From assembly GCF_000422565.1 (NCBI RefSeq), contig NZ_KE383875.1:131742-195741 (forward strand): DNA of 64,000 bases, given 5' to 3'. The position numbers and the translations under genes are program-made. This document shows positions 51,063 through 58,935 of this stretch, piece after piece; position 1 is the stretch's first letter; each line of letters opens with the position of its first letter. A model generated the notes under the pieces. The model searched no databases. It worked only from the letters and a program-made list of their open reading frames with translations, and was not told where the DNA came from. Origin of the DNA: Desulfovibrio aminophilus DSM 12254. GTDB taxonomy: Bacteria; Desulfobacterota; Desulfovibrionia; Desulfovibrionales; Desulfovibrionaceae.

Positions 51063-52003
51063 GCGCCCCTCCGTTCCAGCTCCTCCATGAGGTGCTCGAT
51101 GGTGCTGCGGTGGATGTTCTCCCAGGCCCGGGGGCTGCTGTTGGCGTTGTGCGGGGCCAGAAAAACGTTGTCCATGCCCTTGAGCGGGCTGTCGGCGGGC
51201 AGGGGTTCGTCCTCGAAGACGTCCATGGCCGCGCCCGCGATCTTCCCGGATTGCAGGGCCCGGACCAGGGCCCGCTCGTCCACCACCGGCCCGCGCGAGG
51301 CGTTGACGAGCACGGCCGTGGGCTTCATCAAGGCGAAACGCTCCTCGTTCATGAGGTGGCGGCTGGTGGGGTTCAGGTCCGTGTTCAGGCTGACGAAGTC
51401 GGCCTCGGCCAGAAGCTCCTCCTTGGAGACCATGCGCGCACCGTGGGCGGCCACGAAGGCCGGGTCCACGTCCTTGATGTCGTTGCCGAGGATCGTCATG
51501 CCCAGGGCCTTGGCCCGGCGGATGACGGCCTTGCCGCAATCGCCCACGCCGATGACCCCGAGGGTGCATTCGGCCAGGGTCCGGCCGGGAATCTTCTTCC
51601 ACTCCCCGCCCTTCATGGCCCGGTCCATGGCGACCAGGTTGCGGGCGAAGCAGAGCATGTAGCCCAGGACCGTGTCGGCCACGGGCTCGCTGAAGGCGTT
51701 GGGAGTGCGGCGCACGGCGATGCCCAGGCGCGCGGCGGCCTCGGAATCGATGGAGTCGATGCCCGTGCCCCACTTGGAGATGACCTTGAGCTTGGGCGCG
51801 GCCTTGAGCACCCGCTCGGTGAAACGGTCGTCGCCGGAGATGACCCCGTCCATGTCCCCGATCCACTGGAGCAGGTCGTCCTCCTCCATGCGCTCGCGCA
51901 CGGGGGGCACCACGACCTCCACGCCCCGGGAGGCCAGTTCGGGGCGGAAGCGGTCGATGACCGGCTGCATGTACGGCGCGCTGACGAGAACCTTCCATTT
52001 CAT
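51059..52003 (-). CDS. D-2-hydroxyacid dehydrogenase (phosphoglycerate dehydrogenase-like)
   Basis: A 314-residue NAD-dependent dehydrogenase. GVIGVGDCGKAV is the cofactor motif; Arg in NASRGPVVDE, Glu in DVFEDEP and His in LAPHNANSS form the active site. There is no ACT regulatory domain, so it is unlikely to be the housekeeping SerA. ATG 52003 overlaps the cytidylyltransferase stop (ATGA). The pairing suggests it acts on the acid that is later CMP-activated. Confidence 0.85.
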   Translation of the reverse strand: MKWKVLVSAPYMQPVIDRFRPELASRGVEVVVPPVRERMEEDDLLQWIGDMDGVISGDDRFTERVLKAAPKLKVISKWGTGIDSIDSEAAARLGIAVRRTPNAFSEPVADTVLGYMLCFARNLVAMDRAMKGGEWKKIPGRTLAECTLGVIGVGDCGKAVIRRAKALGMTILGNDIKDVDPAFVAAHGARMVSKEELLAEADFVSLNTDLNPTSRHLMNEERFALMKPTAVLVNASRGPVVDERALVRALQSGKIAGAAMDVFEDEPLPADSPLKGMDNVFLAPHNANSSPRAWENIHRSTIEHLMEELERRGA

Positions 52004-52689
52004 GGGGTATGCACTCCTTTCTGTCGGTTGAGATAGAGGAACTCGGCCACGGAGAAGTCCAGCTCCTCGTCGATGTCCCAGGCTTCCTCCCGGGGAATCT
52101 CGAAGAGCATGGGCCGTTCGCCCAGGCGGTTGCGCCGCCGGCGAAGGCCCTCTCCGGAGAAGATGTACAGGTTGGAATTCTCTTCATAGATCGGCGGCAG
52201 ATCCTGGGTCCGCAGAAGCACCGCCGGATCGTGGTTCACCGGCCGCCCCGCCCCGTCCCAGAGCCGAGTGAAGAGCCGGGTCACGCTGAACAGCGAATCG
52301 CGCTCCGGCCAAGCGGCCAGGAAGGCCTCCACGGCGCGGCCGATGGTGTCCGGGGTCAAGAGCGGATTCGTGCTGTGGGTCTGGAGATAGAAATCCGCCG
52401 GAACCTGGGCCGTGGTGTTCAGGAGCACGTCGTTCATGGGCGTGGCCCCGTCGCGCAGGTGCTCCGGACGGACCAGCAGCGTCACCGAGGGGAAGGCGCG
52501 GGCCGCGTCCTCCAGGATGGCCGGGCTGTCGGTGTCGATGACCACCTCGGACACGGCCGGGCAGGCCAGCAGGCTCTCCACGATGCGGTGGTACAGGGGC
52601 CGACCGGCGAAGGCCCGCCAGTTCTTGCCCACGACGCGCTCGCTGTCGTGGCGCATGGGCACCAGGGCCGCCAGGCGCGGTTCAGTCAT
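52000..52689 (-). CDS. CMP-sugar cytidylyltransferase, acylneuraminate-type, divergent nucleotide loop
   Basis: A 229-residue GT-A-fold cytidylyltransferase. Instead of the usual PARGGSK loop it has VPMRHDSERVVGKNWRAFAG, known from a subgroup of these enzymes. EVVIDTDSPAI, THSTNPLLTPDTI and the acidic WDIDEELDF near the end fit the family. It would activate a keto-acid sugar or related acid with CMP. It sits between a cyclase-family hydrolase and a hydroxyacid dehydrogenase. Confidence 0.82.
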   Translation of the reverse strand: MTEPRLAALVPMRHDSERVVGKNWRAFAGRPLYHRIVESLLACPAVSEVVIDTDSPAILEDAARAFPSVTLLVRPEHLRDGATPMNDVLLNTTAQVPADFYLQTHSTNPLLTPDTIGRAVEAFLAAWPERDSLFSVTRLFTRLWDGAGRPVNHDPAVLLRTQDLPPIYEENSNLYIFSGEGLRRRRNRLGERPMLFEIPREEAWDIDEELDFSVAEFLYLNRQKGVHTP

Positions 52690-53359
52690 GGGCCTCCTCC
52701 CGGGGCGCGGGGCCGGGCAGCGGCCGCAGCACCGCGCGCACGGGCACGGCCTCGGCTCCGGCCACCTTCATGGGCAGACAGAGAAGTTCGTGGATGCCGG
52801 GCTCGGCCCGGCGCAGGTCCAGGCCCTCCAGGACCGCCACGCCCGCGCCCAGCAGGACGGCATGGGTGGCGTCACGGCTGCCGAAACGCTGCACCGAAAG
52901 ATAGTCCACGCCCACCAGTCGGACCCCCGCGCGCACCAGGAGTTCGGCGGCGTCCTGGGTCAGGGCCGTGAAATCCGTGGCGAAGGGACGCGGCGGGCCG
53001 TCCCAGAGACGCGAGTTGTCGGTCTTCACGAGCAGGCGGCGGACGCCCGGAGCCAGCAGGGGTTCCAGGTCGCGGGCCGCCACCTCGCGCAGTCCCGGCA
53101 GGTGGACCACCTGGGCTGGTCCCAGGAAGGCGTCCAGGTCCACGACCTCGGCCGAGAGACCGCCGGGCAGGACGTGCAGGGGCGCGTCCAGGTGCGTGCC
53201 CATATGCGAGCCCAGACTGAGGCGGGAGTCGTTGGAGGAGTCCCCGCGCCCCAGACGCTTGGTCCACTCCAGGGAAAATCCCGGCGTACCGGGCCACACC
53301 GGCAGGTCCGGCCCCAGGGCCAGGGTCAGGTCGATGAGTCCGGCGTCCTCAGATTTCAT
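52682..53359 (-). CDS. Cyclase/kynurenine formamidase-like metal hydrolase
   Basis: A 225-residue protein of the cyclase family. SLGSHMGTHLDAPLHVLPGG is the HxGTHxDxxxH metal site; the conserved early LALGPDLPVWPG and the late AEPGIHELLCLP fit. Such enzymes open lactams, amides or lactones. Finding one between a cytidylyltransferase and a GT is unusual. ATG 53359 is chosen; GTG 53368 would add three residues. It overlaps the upstream GT by 11 bases. Confidence 0.82.
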   Translation of the reverse strand: MKSEDAGLIDLTLALGPDLPVWPGTPGFSLEWTKRLGRGDSSNDSRLSLGSHMGTHLDAPLHVLPGGLSAEVVDLDAFLGPAQVVHLPGLREVAARDLEPLLAPGVRRLLVKTDNSRLWDGPPRPFATDFTALTQDAAELLVRAGVRLVGVDYLSVQRFGSRDATHAVLLGAGVAVLEGLDLRRAEPGIHELLCLPMKVAGAEAVPVRAVLRPLPGPAPREEAHD

Positions 53360-54311
53360 GGGAAACACCGTCGGAATAGATCACCCGGCGCTGTTCCCGG
53401 GCGCGGGCCTCCTCCGGGCGTGGCCGGTGACTCCAACCGTTGGGGTAGAAGAAGCGGCGTTTGAGGGCCTCGTCCAATTCGCCCCGGCGGGAGAAGCCCC
53501 GGTAGGTTCCCCAGAACTGCATGAGCCGGAAGCCGAAGACGCCCCAGGTGTTGCCGAACAGCCGCCGTTCGTGCAGGGCGTGGTAGCAGTCGTTCAAGGC
53601 GTTGCCCAGGAACAGGCGCAGGAAATCGATGAAGCGGAAGCGCTCCTGGGGAAAGATGCGGCTGTAGGCCACGGCCTCGCGCTGGTAGCGGTTGCGGATT
53701 CCGGCCCAGGTCTCGTCGTGGGAGTGGATCACCTCGGCCCCGGCGGCGTAGGCCACCTGATGTCCCACGCTCTGGGCCCGGCGGGCCCACTCGATGTCCT
53801 CCAGGCCGGTGAGCGTCTCGTCGTAGGGCTGGGACTCCCAGACCGAACGGCGGACGGCCGCGTTGGCGTTGTTGCAGAAGGGCGTCGTCTGACGCGGCTG
53901 GCTCTCGTCGCCGAACCACTTGGCGAAGACCTGGTGTTCCGAATACTTGGTCCGGCCGTTGCCGCGCTGTTTGCCGTAGACCAGGGCCACCCGTTCGTCC
54001 TCGAAGGGGGCCAGCAGGCGTTCCAGCCAGTCGCCGTAGACCGGATAGGTATGGGCGCTGGCGAAGACCACGAATTCGCCCCTGGCGACGCGGCAGCCCA
54101 CGTTGCAGGCCCGGCCGAAGGTGAAGGTTCCCGGCTCCAGGCGCACCACCTTCACCGGGTAGCGGGCCAGCACGGCCAGGGTGTCGTCCGTCGAGCCCGA
54201 GTCCACGGCCACGATCTCCAGATCCTTGAGGCCCTGCTGAAGAATGCCCTCAAGGAGCCTGCCGATGTGGCGGCCCTCGTTGTAGCAGCGGATGACCACG
54301 GAACACTTCAC
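53349..54311 (-). CDS. Glycosyltransferase family 2 (rhamnosyltransferase-like)
   Basis: A 320-residue protein. SVVIRCYNEGRHIGRLL and VAVDSGSTDDTL form the GT-A site, PFCNNANAAVRRSVW and TGLEDIEWARRA the catalytic region. The C-terminal part is helical with an aromatic stretch (WGVFGFRLMQFWGTYRGF) that may sit on the membrane. It belongs to the minus-strand glycan operon. Confidence 0.83.
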   Translation of the reverse strand: MKCSVVIRCYNEGRHIGRLLEGILQQGLKDLEIVAVDSGSTDDTLAVLARYPVKVVRLEPGTFTFGRACNVGCRVARGEFVVFASAHTYPVYGDWLERLLAPFEDERVALVYGKQRGNGRTKYSEHQVFAKWFGDESQPRQTTPFCNNANAAVRRSVWESQPYDETLTGLEDIEWARRAQSVGHQVAYAAGAEVIHSHDETWAGIRNRYQREAVAYSRIFPQERFRFIDFLRLFLGNALNDCYHALHERRLFGNTWGVFGFRLMQFWGTYRGFSRRGELDEALKRRFFYPNGWSHRPRPEEARAREQRRVIYSDGVSHEI

Positions 54312-54324
54312 GCGCGTCTCTCCT

Positions 54325-55026
54325 CTAGCCTTCCCGCAGCACGTCCCGGTAGTCCGCGCGAGGGAAGAACTCCAGCTTGCCGCCCACTCCCGCGTTGATC
54401 AGGCTGCGGCCCCGGGCGTCGAAGAACTCCCGGGCCAGGCGGTAGGACGGCTCCACCCGGTCCAGGCGCGGATGGTGCCAGCGCTTGCCGGGGCCGAAAT
54501 AGGCCGGGTGGAAATGGTTCACGTCGTCCTCCCGCGAGGTGATCTCCTCCTGGTTCTCGGCCCAGCCGGGAACCTTGTAGTCGAAGTCCACCCCGATGAG
54601 ATAGATGGGGTCGCAGCCCATGTAGTAGGCCAGCTGCAGGGCCAGATACGTGACCGTGGACCCCCAGTAGACCTTATCGGCGCAATCCTCGGAAAACTGA
54701 GGATAGGGCTTGTAATGGCGCACGAAATTGACCCAGCAGGTGTTCTCGTCGTCGGCGATGGCGTGGGCCAGATCCGTGGGGATGAACTTGACCAGCCCGC
54801 CCAGGCCGCTGATGGCCTCGCGGTTGTCCTCGGCCACGAAGACGTCCTCCACCGTGTAGTAGGTGGGGCGGAAGCCGAATTTCTCGAAACCGAGGTAGAT
54901 GCAGTTCATGCCGAAGGAGACCTCCCCGGCGAGGAACCGCAGGTCCATCTTGTTCAGGCTCGGGCCGTTGCCCACGACCCAGCCTCGGCGGCCCTTGTGG
55001 CGGTCCTTGAAGTCGCTGAGAAGCAT
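54325..55026 (-). CDS. DUF115/Maf-like protein (6-hydroxymethylpterin pyrophosphokinase MptE-like fold)
   Basis: A 233-residue protein. WVVGNGPSLNKMDLRFLAGEVSFGMNCIYLGF and YLIGVDFDYKV are typical of the DUF115 domain found in Maf flagellin glycosyltransferases. Maf proteins attach nonulosonic acids to flagellin Ser/Thr, which suits the cytidylyltransferases nearby; this one is the short, single-domain form. ATG 55026 is chosen because GGAGG lies ten bases upstream; ATG 55035 would leave only one base between SD and start. Confidence 0.78.
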   Translation of the reverse strand: MLLSDFKDRHKGRRGWVVGNGPSLNKMDLRFLAGEVSFGMNCIYLGFEKFGFRPTYYTVEDVFVAEDNREAISGLGGLVKFIPTDLAHAIADDENTCWVNFVRHYKPYPQFSEDCADKVYWGSTVTYLALQLAYYMGCDPIYLIGVDFDYKVPGWAENQEEITSREDDVNHFHPAYFGPGKRWHHPRLDRVEPSYRLAREFFDARGRSLINAGVGGKLEFFPRADYRDVLREG

Positions 55027-55031
55027 CGCGT

Positions 55032-55928
55032 TCATCCTCCGGGACTGATGCAGCGCTTGCAGATGAAGGTTTCGGACGAGGGCGCGCGGCCCTCCACGCG
55101 GTCCCGCAGATTCGCGTAGACCGGGCCGGAGAGGATGGACTCCAGGCTGTCCCGGGAAAGGTCGCCGAAAACCTCCTCGCGGTGGTAGTCCATGCAGCAG
55201 ATGATGAGTTCGCCGGTGTAGAGGATGTGCAGCCACTCCCCCACGCGCGGACAGCGGAACCCCTTGAGGTCCGGCCGCGCGGGCCGGGGCAGGCGGACGC
55301 CGTTGCGGCGGATGGTCCCGGCCCGGTCGTGGTACTTGATGAAGTTGATGCCCGGCCGCTTGCGGATGCCGTGCAGCGCCAGCTGGCCCTCCCAGAAGCG
55401 GATGTACTCCTCCTCGGTGAAGGCGAAGCCGGTGGCCAATTCCTGGGATTGTGGCAGGCCCGCGCCGCGGATGATGACCCGCAGGGGCAGCCGGTCGGAA
55501 AGCTTGAGCAGGCCGACCACGTTGGCCAGGCAGCGCTCGAAGCCCAGGCCCATGATCCCGTCGTGGGTCCGGGCGTCCACGCCGTGGAAGCTGACCCATA
55601 TCTCATGGGGTACGTCGGCCAGCAGCGAGCCCAGGCGACGGGCCTTGTCCTCGTCCAGGGCCAGGGCGTTGGTGGAGACCTCCAGCCTGTCGAACGTCAG
55701 GCGGCGCTTGATGGCCCCGATGCGCTCGAAGATGAGCGGGTCCATGAGCGGCTCGTTCTCCAGGTAGGGGCAGACCTTCGCGAGCCGCAACGGGGCCAGC
55801 TCGTCCAGAACCCGGTTGAACAGGGCCTCGCCCATGACCCCGGGGTGGGCCTTGTGCCAGCTGTCCGGGTAGGGGCAGATGGTGCAGCGGCCGTTGCAGA
55901 TCGATGTGGTTTGTATCTGGATGTTCAC
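55032..55928 (-). CDS. Radical SAM/SPASM-type protein
   Basis: A 298-residue protein. The N-terminal VNIQIQTTSICNGRCTICPYP holds the CxxxCxxC cluster motif. Near the C-terminus CCMDYHREEVFGDLSRDSL and FICKRCISPGG form an auxiliary-cluster set of the SPASM kind. GTG 55928 is proposed because the fold starts there; an ATG at 56012 would add 28 basic residues. It is the first gene of the minus-strand glycan operon. Such enzymes modify peptides or sugars. Confidence 0.82.
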   Translation of the reverse strand: MNIQIQTTSICNGRCTICPYPDSWHKAHPGVMGEALFNRVLDELAPLRLAKVCPYLENEPLMDPLIFERIGAIKRRLTFDRLEVSTNALALDEDKARRLGSLLADVPHEIWVSFHGVDARTHDGIMGLGFERCLANVVGLLKLSDRLPLRVIIRGAGLPQSQELATGFAFTEEEYIRFWEGQLALHGIRKRPGINFIKYHDRAGTIRRNGVRLPRPARPDLKGFRCPRVGEWLHILYTGELIICCMDYHREEVFGDLSRDSLESILSGPVYANLRDRVEGRAPSSETFICKRCISPGG

Positions 55929-56338
55929 TCTTCGCCGTCTTCTCGTTACCGGTTGTTCGCCGAGGCCCGCGCCGAAGAAGGCGCGACGCGGACGGAGAGA
56001 AGCAATGTTCATACCAACGCGCAGCGACCGGGAAATGGCGCCCAGTATCGACGACGCGCCCGGGACGTGACAACGTTTTTTTACGGCGGGTGAACATTTT
56101 TCCGACGCCATCTCCGGAATGCTTCAGGCCGCCCTGTTTTCCGCTCCCGTGGATGGCTTTCCATATCCCATCCGAATCAAAAAATAAAACCTCCGGCAAA
56201 ACGGAATTTTTTCCCCTTTTCCGGGAGTTGGCATCCAAGTTGCTGAACTCAAGATACACCGCCGCACCCGGAAAAATATTCACCGGCCGAGCAAATTCCC
56301 GGCGAAATTTTCCGGCATCGACGAAGGAGCCCATGAAC
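55929..56338. other. Divergent regulatory region, AT-richer than its surroundings
   Basis: This 410-base gap lies between the two divergent glycan operons. It has clear A/T runs (for example AAAAAATAAAA near 56180 and T-runs near 56070 and 56205) and no convincing gene. It contains a sigma-54 promoter for the plus strand at 56228-56244. The lower GC compared with neighbours may mark a regulatory or transferred segment. Confidence 0.6.
56228..56244 (+). promoter_or_regulatory. Sigma-54-type promoter of the NeuA-module operon
   Basis: TTGGCAT-CCAAG-TTGCT matches the RpoN consensus (TGGCAC-N5-TTGCW), with GG (56230-56231) and GC (56242-56243) ten bases apart. The start would be near 56255, about 84 bases before the first ATG. 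Confidence 0.7.
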
Positions 56339-57040
56339 ATGGCTGAAAAAACACCCCTGTTTTACAGGAAATTCGACTACGACCGCCGCCTGGTGCCCAA
56401 CGCCTACGTGGCCTCCCGCGACCAGGCCGCCACGAACGTGGCCCAGGCCGAGGCGGCCACGGGGCTGACCGTGGGCTATCCCGGCTGGAACATCCTCTAC
56501 TATGTGACCCTGGCCTCCCTGAAGCCCGGAGACCACAACGTGATCCTGGAGACCGGCACCAACTGGGGCTTCTCCACCATCATGCTGGCCCAAGCCTTGC
56601 GCGACAGCGGCCTGGACGGCGAGGTGCACAGTTCCGAGCTGGACCCCGAAAACCATCGCCGGGCCCAGGACAACCTGGCCCGCTCCGGCGTCGGCGACCT
56701 CGTCCGGCTCCACCTCGGCGACTCCCTGGCCTTTCTCCGGGAGTTCGCGGCCGCCCGTCCCGTCGTGCGCGTGGCCTTTCTCGACAGCGGCCACGACCAG
56801 GAACACGTGCTCGAGGAGTTCCGCCTCCTCCGGCCGCTTCTGGACGAGGCCGGCACGGTGATCTTCGACAACACCTTCAAGCTGCGCACCGACGACGACC
56901 CGGAGCAGAAGGTCAACGGCGGACTGCGGCGCATCATGAGCGAGTTCGGCGGCAATCTCGTGAACTTCCCCCACTGCTCGTGGTACACCCCGGGCATGGC
57001 CGTCTGGCAGGCGGCTCCCTTCGCCCGGGACTGGGCCTGA
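56339..57040 (+). CDS. Class I SAM methyltransferase (cephalosporin hydroxylase/TylF-like)
   Basis: A 233-residue protein. ILETGTNWGFSTIMLAQAL is the SAM site, SSELDPENHRRAQDNLARSG the second strand, and VAFLDSGHDQEHVLEEFRLLRPLLDEAGTVIFDNT the metal/substrate region, split over residues 135-180. ATG 56339 gives a nine-base spacing to GGAG; ATG 56333 would be only three bases away. It is the first gene after the sigma-54 promoter. Confidence 0.8.
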   Translation: MAEKTPLFYRKFDYDRRLVPNAYVASRDQAATNVAQAEAATGLTVGYPGWNILYYVTLASLKPGDHNVILETGTNWGFSTIMLAQALRDSGLDGEVHSSELDPENHRRAQDNLARSGVGDLVRLHLGDSLAFLREFAAARPVVRVAFLDSGHDQEHVLEEFRLLRPLLDEAGTVIFDNTFKLRTDDDPEQKVNGGLRRIMSEFGGNLVNFPHCSWYTPGMAVWQAAPFARDWA

Positions 57041-57044
57041 GACG

Positions 57045-57671
57045 ATGGCGCGCACGCCCGAACTGCTCGCCATCATCCCGGCCCGGGGCGGCTCCAAGGG
57101 AATCCCGCGCAAGAATCTGGCCGACCTCGGCGGGCTCCCGCTGCTGGCCTGGAGCATCCGCACGGCCCTGGCCTGCCGCGACGTGACCCGGGTGGTGGTC
57201 AGCACGGACGACCGCGAGATCGCCGAGGTCGCCCGGACATACGGAGCCGAAACACCCAGCCTGCGCCCGGCGGAGATCGCCGACGACCGCGCCCCGCTCC
57301 AACCCGTGGTCCAGGATCTGCTGAGCCGCCTGAGAGTCCAGGGATACGCCCCGGACGCCTACTGCCTGTTCCTGCCCACCTCGCCGTTCCGCGACCCCGG
57401 CGTCTGCTCCAGGCTCCTGGAAAAGATTCTGGACGGCCTGGACGCGGTGATCAGCGTCAAGCGCGCGAATGTCTCGGGCCTCGGCGCCGGGCCGTTTTCC
57501 CTACGCCCCATCGGCTATCTTTCGGCCCACAGCCTCTGGCCGAGGACCGGCGAGTCCTACGCCCACGTGGTCAGCGATCCCCGCGAACTGCTGGACATCG
57601 ACGAACCCGCCGACCTGGAGCTGGCCCGGGCCCTGGTCCGAAAGGACGCAAGGAACGCCCGCCGTGGCTAG
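57045..57671 (+). CDS. NeuA-type cytidylyltransferase, shortened form (module 1)
   Basis: A 208-residue CMP-sugar synthetase of the acylneuraminate type. IIPARGGSKGIPRKNLADL is the CTP loop, VVVSTDDREIAEVA, LFLPTSPFRDP and LLDIDEPADLELA are also conserved. Compared with the paralog at 61446 it lacks about 25 residues between VISVKRANVS and SLRPIGYLS, the region that normally forms the dimer/substrate lid. The stop lies inside the next gene's start (GTGGCTAG). No NeuB synthase is nearby, so the acid substrate is unknown. Confidence 0.85.
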   Translation: MARTPELLAIIPARGGSKGIPRKNLADLGGLPLLAWSIRTALACRDVTRVVVSTDDREIAEVARTYGAETPSLRPAEIADDRAPLQPVVQDLLSRLRVQGYAPDAYCLFLPTSPFRDPGVCSRLLEKILDGLDAVISVKRANVSGLGAGPFSLRPIGYLSAHSLWPRTGESYAHVVSDPRELLDIDEPADLELARALVRKDARNARRG

Positions 57672-58935
57672 GGTTCTGCTGCTCTGCGCCCGGGAATGGG
57701 TTCCTCCGCTGCACGCCGCGCACCTGCTCGGCCTGTGCGGCCGGCTGGCTCCGCACTCGGCCACGCTGGTCACCGACCATCCGGCCCTGGCCCGCGAGCT
57801 GGCCCGCCGGGGCGCGAACGTGACGCTCCTGGAGCGTCTGGACCCCGCCCAGCCCACCCTGAACCTGGAAGCGTTCGCTCTTTCCCGCGACGACGCCGAC
57901 CCCGTCGCCGTGGTCGACGCCCGCAACCTCCTCCTGGAGGCCGCGACTCTGGACCGGGCCTTTGAACTTCACGCCTCCGACGGACGGGTGGTGGCCGGGG
58001 CCGCGGTCTCCCGCGACATTCCCCTGCAGGCCATGAACCACTACCGGCTTTCGGCCATGGGCGTGCTCACGCCCCTGGAACCCGACCCGGACCCCGTGTG
58101 GCGTGGTCCCCGCACGCGGCCCTTCCTCTTCAACTGGCCGCAACACGGCGTCCGACGCCGCCCGGAGCCTCCCTATGTCCGCCGGGAGGACGGCCGCATG
58201 AGCCCCCTGCCGCCGGACGGGACACCATTTCCCGGCGAAGGGGATTCCCTTTATGAGGTGCTTTCGGAAAACCAGACCCGGCGTGTGCTGTCCCCGGCCC
58301 TGGCCGAACGGCTCTCGGGACTGGCCGCCGTCACTGCGGTCGGGACGCTGGGTTTCGAGGCCGTGCTGACCAGCGCGGCGGGCCGCCTCGCCCTATTCCC
58401 CCCCCTGGCCTTGGAGGGCTGCGAAATCCGCGCCCTGCCCGTGGTCGGCGGACGGATCAGGGAGGACTTGGCCCGACGCGCTCCGGTTCTGGCCCAGTCG
58501 GCCACGGCCTCCCCCGCGACGCTCGGCGGCGTGGCCCTGAGCGGCCCCGCGCTCGAACTCTCGGACGTCCCGGACCTGGAAGCCCTGGTCGTCCTGCTGC
58601 TGCGTCCCTGTGAAGAGGGCATCTACCAATACCGGGAACCGGCCCTGCGCGATCTTGGCGAATGGTGTTTCGATTTCAACCGCGACGGCTTCGTGAGCAG
58701 GACCACGGGCCGGGAATTCTCCTGCCGCCAGGACACCGGGGCGTTGTTGCGGCCCGACGGCTCCCTGTTCGTGGGACGCCCCGCCCAGTTGGCCGCGCCC
58801 CTGGACGAGCGCGACCTCGCCCTGTTCCCTCTGGAGCCGTCGGCGGCCCTGCGGGCCGTGGACGAGGTCGAACTCCTGCGCCTGGAGCTTCTGACCGAAC
58901 GCCTCCTGTCCAGGGAGGTCCGCCATGCGGGCTGA
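57664..58935 (+). CDS. Unrecognised protein following NeuA (module 1, family X)
   Basis: A 423-residue protein with no family I recognise. It is clearly homologous to the protein at 62135: both have RPF-x-W followed by GV (RPFLFNWPQHGV), a WCF segment followed by GRQ/CRQ, and LRPDGSLFVGR near the end. The first 120 residues (TLVTDHPALARELARRGANV, VAVVDARNLLLEAATLDRAF) run parallel to NeuA strands (STDDREIAEVARTYGAE, LFLPTSPFRDPGVC), suggesting a nucleotidyltransferase-like fold that has lost the CTP loop. Start GTG 57664 overlaps the neuA stop. Confidence 0.7.
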   Translation: MARVLLLCAREWVPPLHAAHLLGLCGRLAPHSATLVTDHPALARELARRGANVTLLERLDPAQPTLNLEAFALSRDDADPVAVVDARNLLLEAATLDRAFELHASDGRVVAGAAVSRDIPLQAMNHYRLSAMGVLTPLEPDPDPVWRGPRTRPFLFNWPQHGVRRRPEPPYVRREDGRMSPLPPDGTPFPGEGDSLYEVLSENQTRRVLSPALAERLSGLAAVTAVGTLGFEAVLTSAAGRLALFPPLALEGCEIRALPVVGGRIREDLARRAPVLAQSATASPATLGGVALSGPALELSDVPDLEALVVLLLRPCEEGIYQYREPALRDLGEWCFDFNRDGFVSRTTGREFSCRQDTGALLRPDGSLFVGRPAQLAAPLDERDLALFPLEPSAALRAVDEVELLRLELLTERLLSREVRHAG

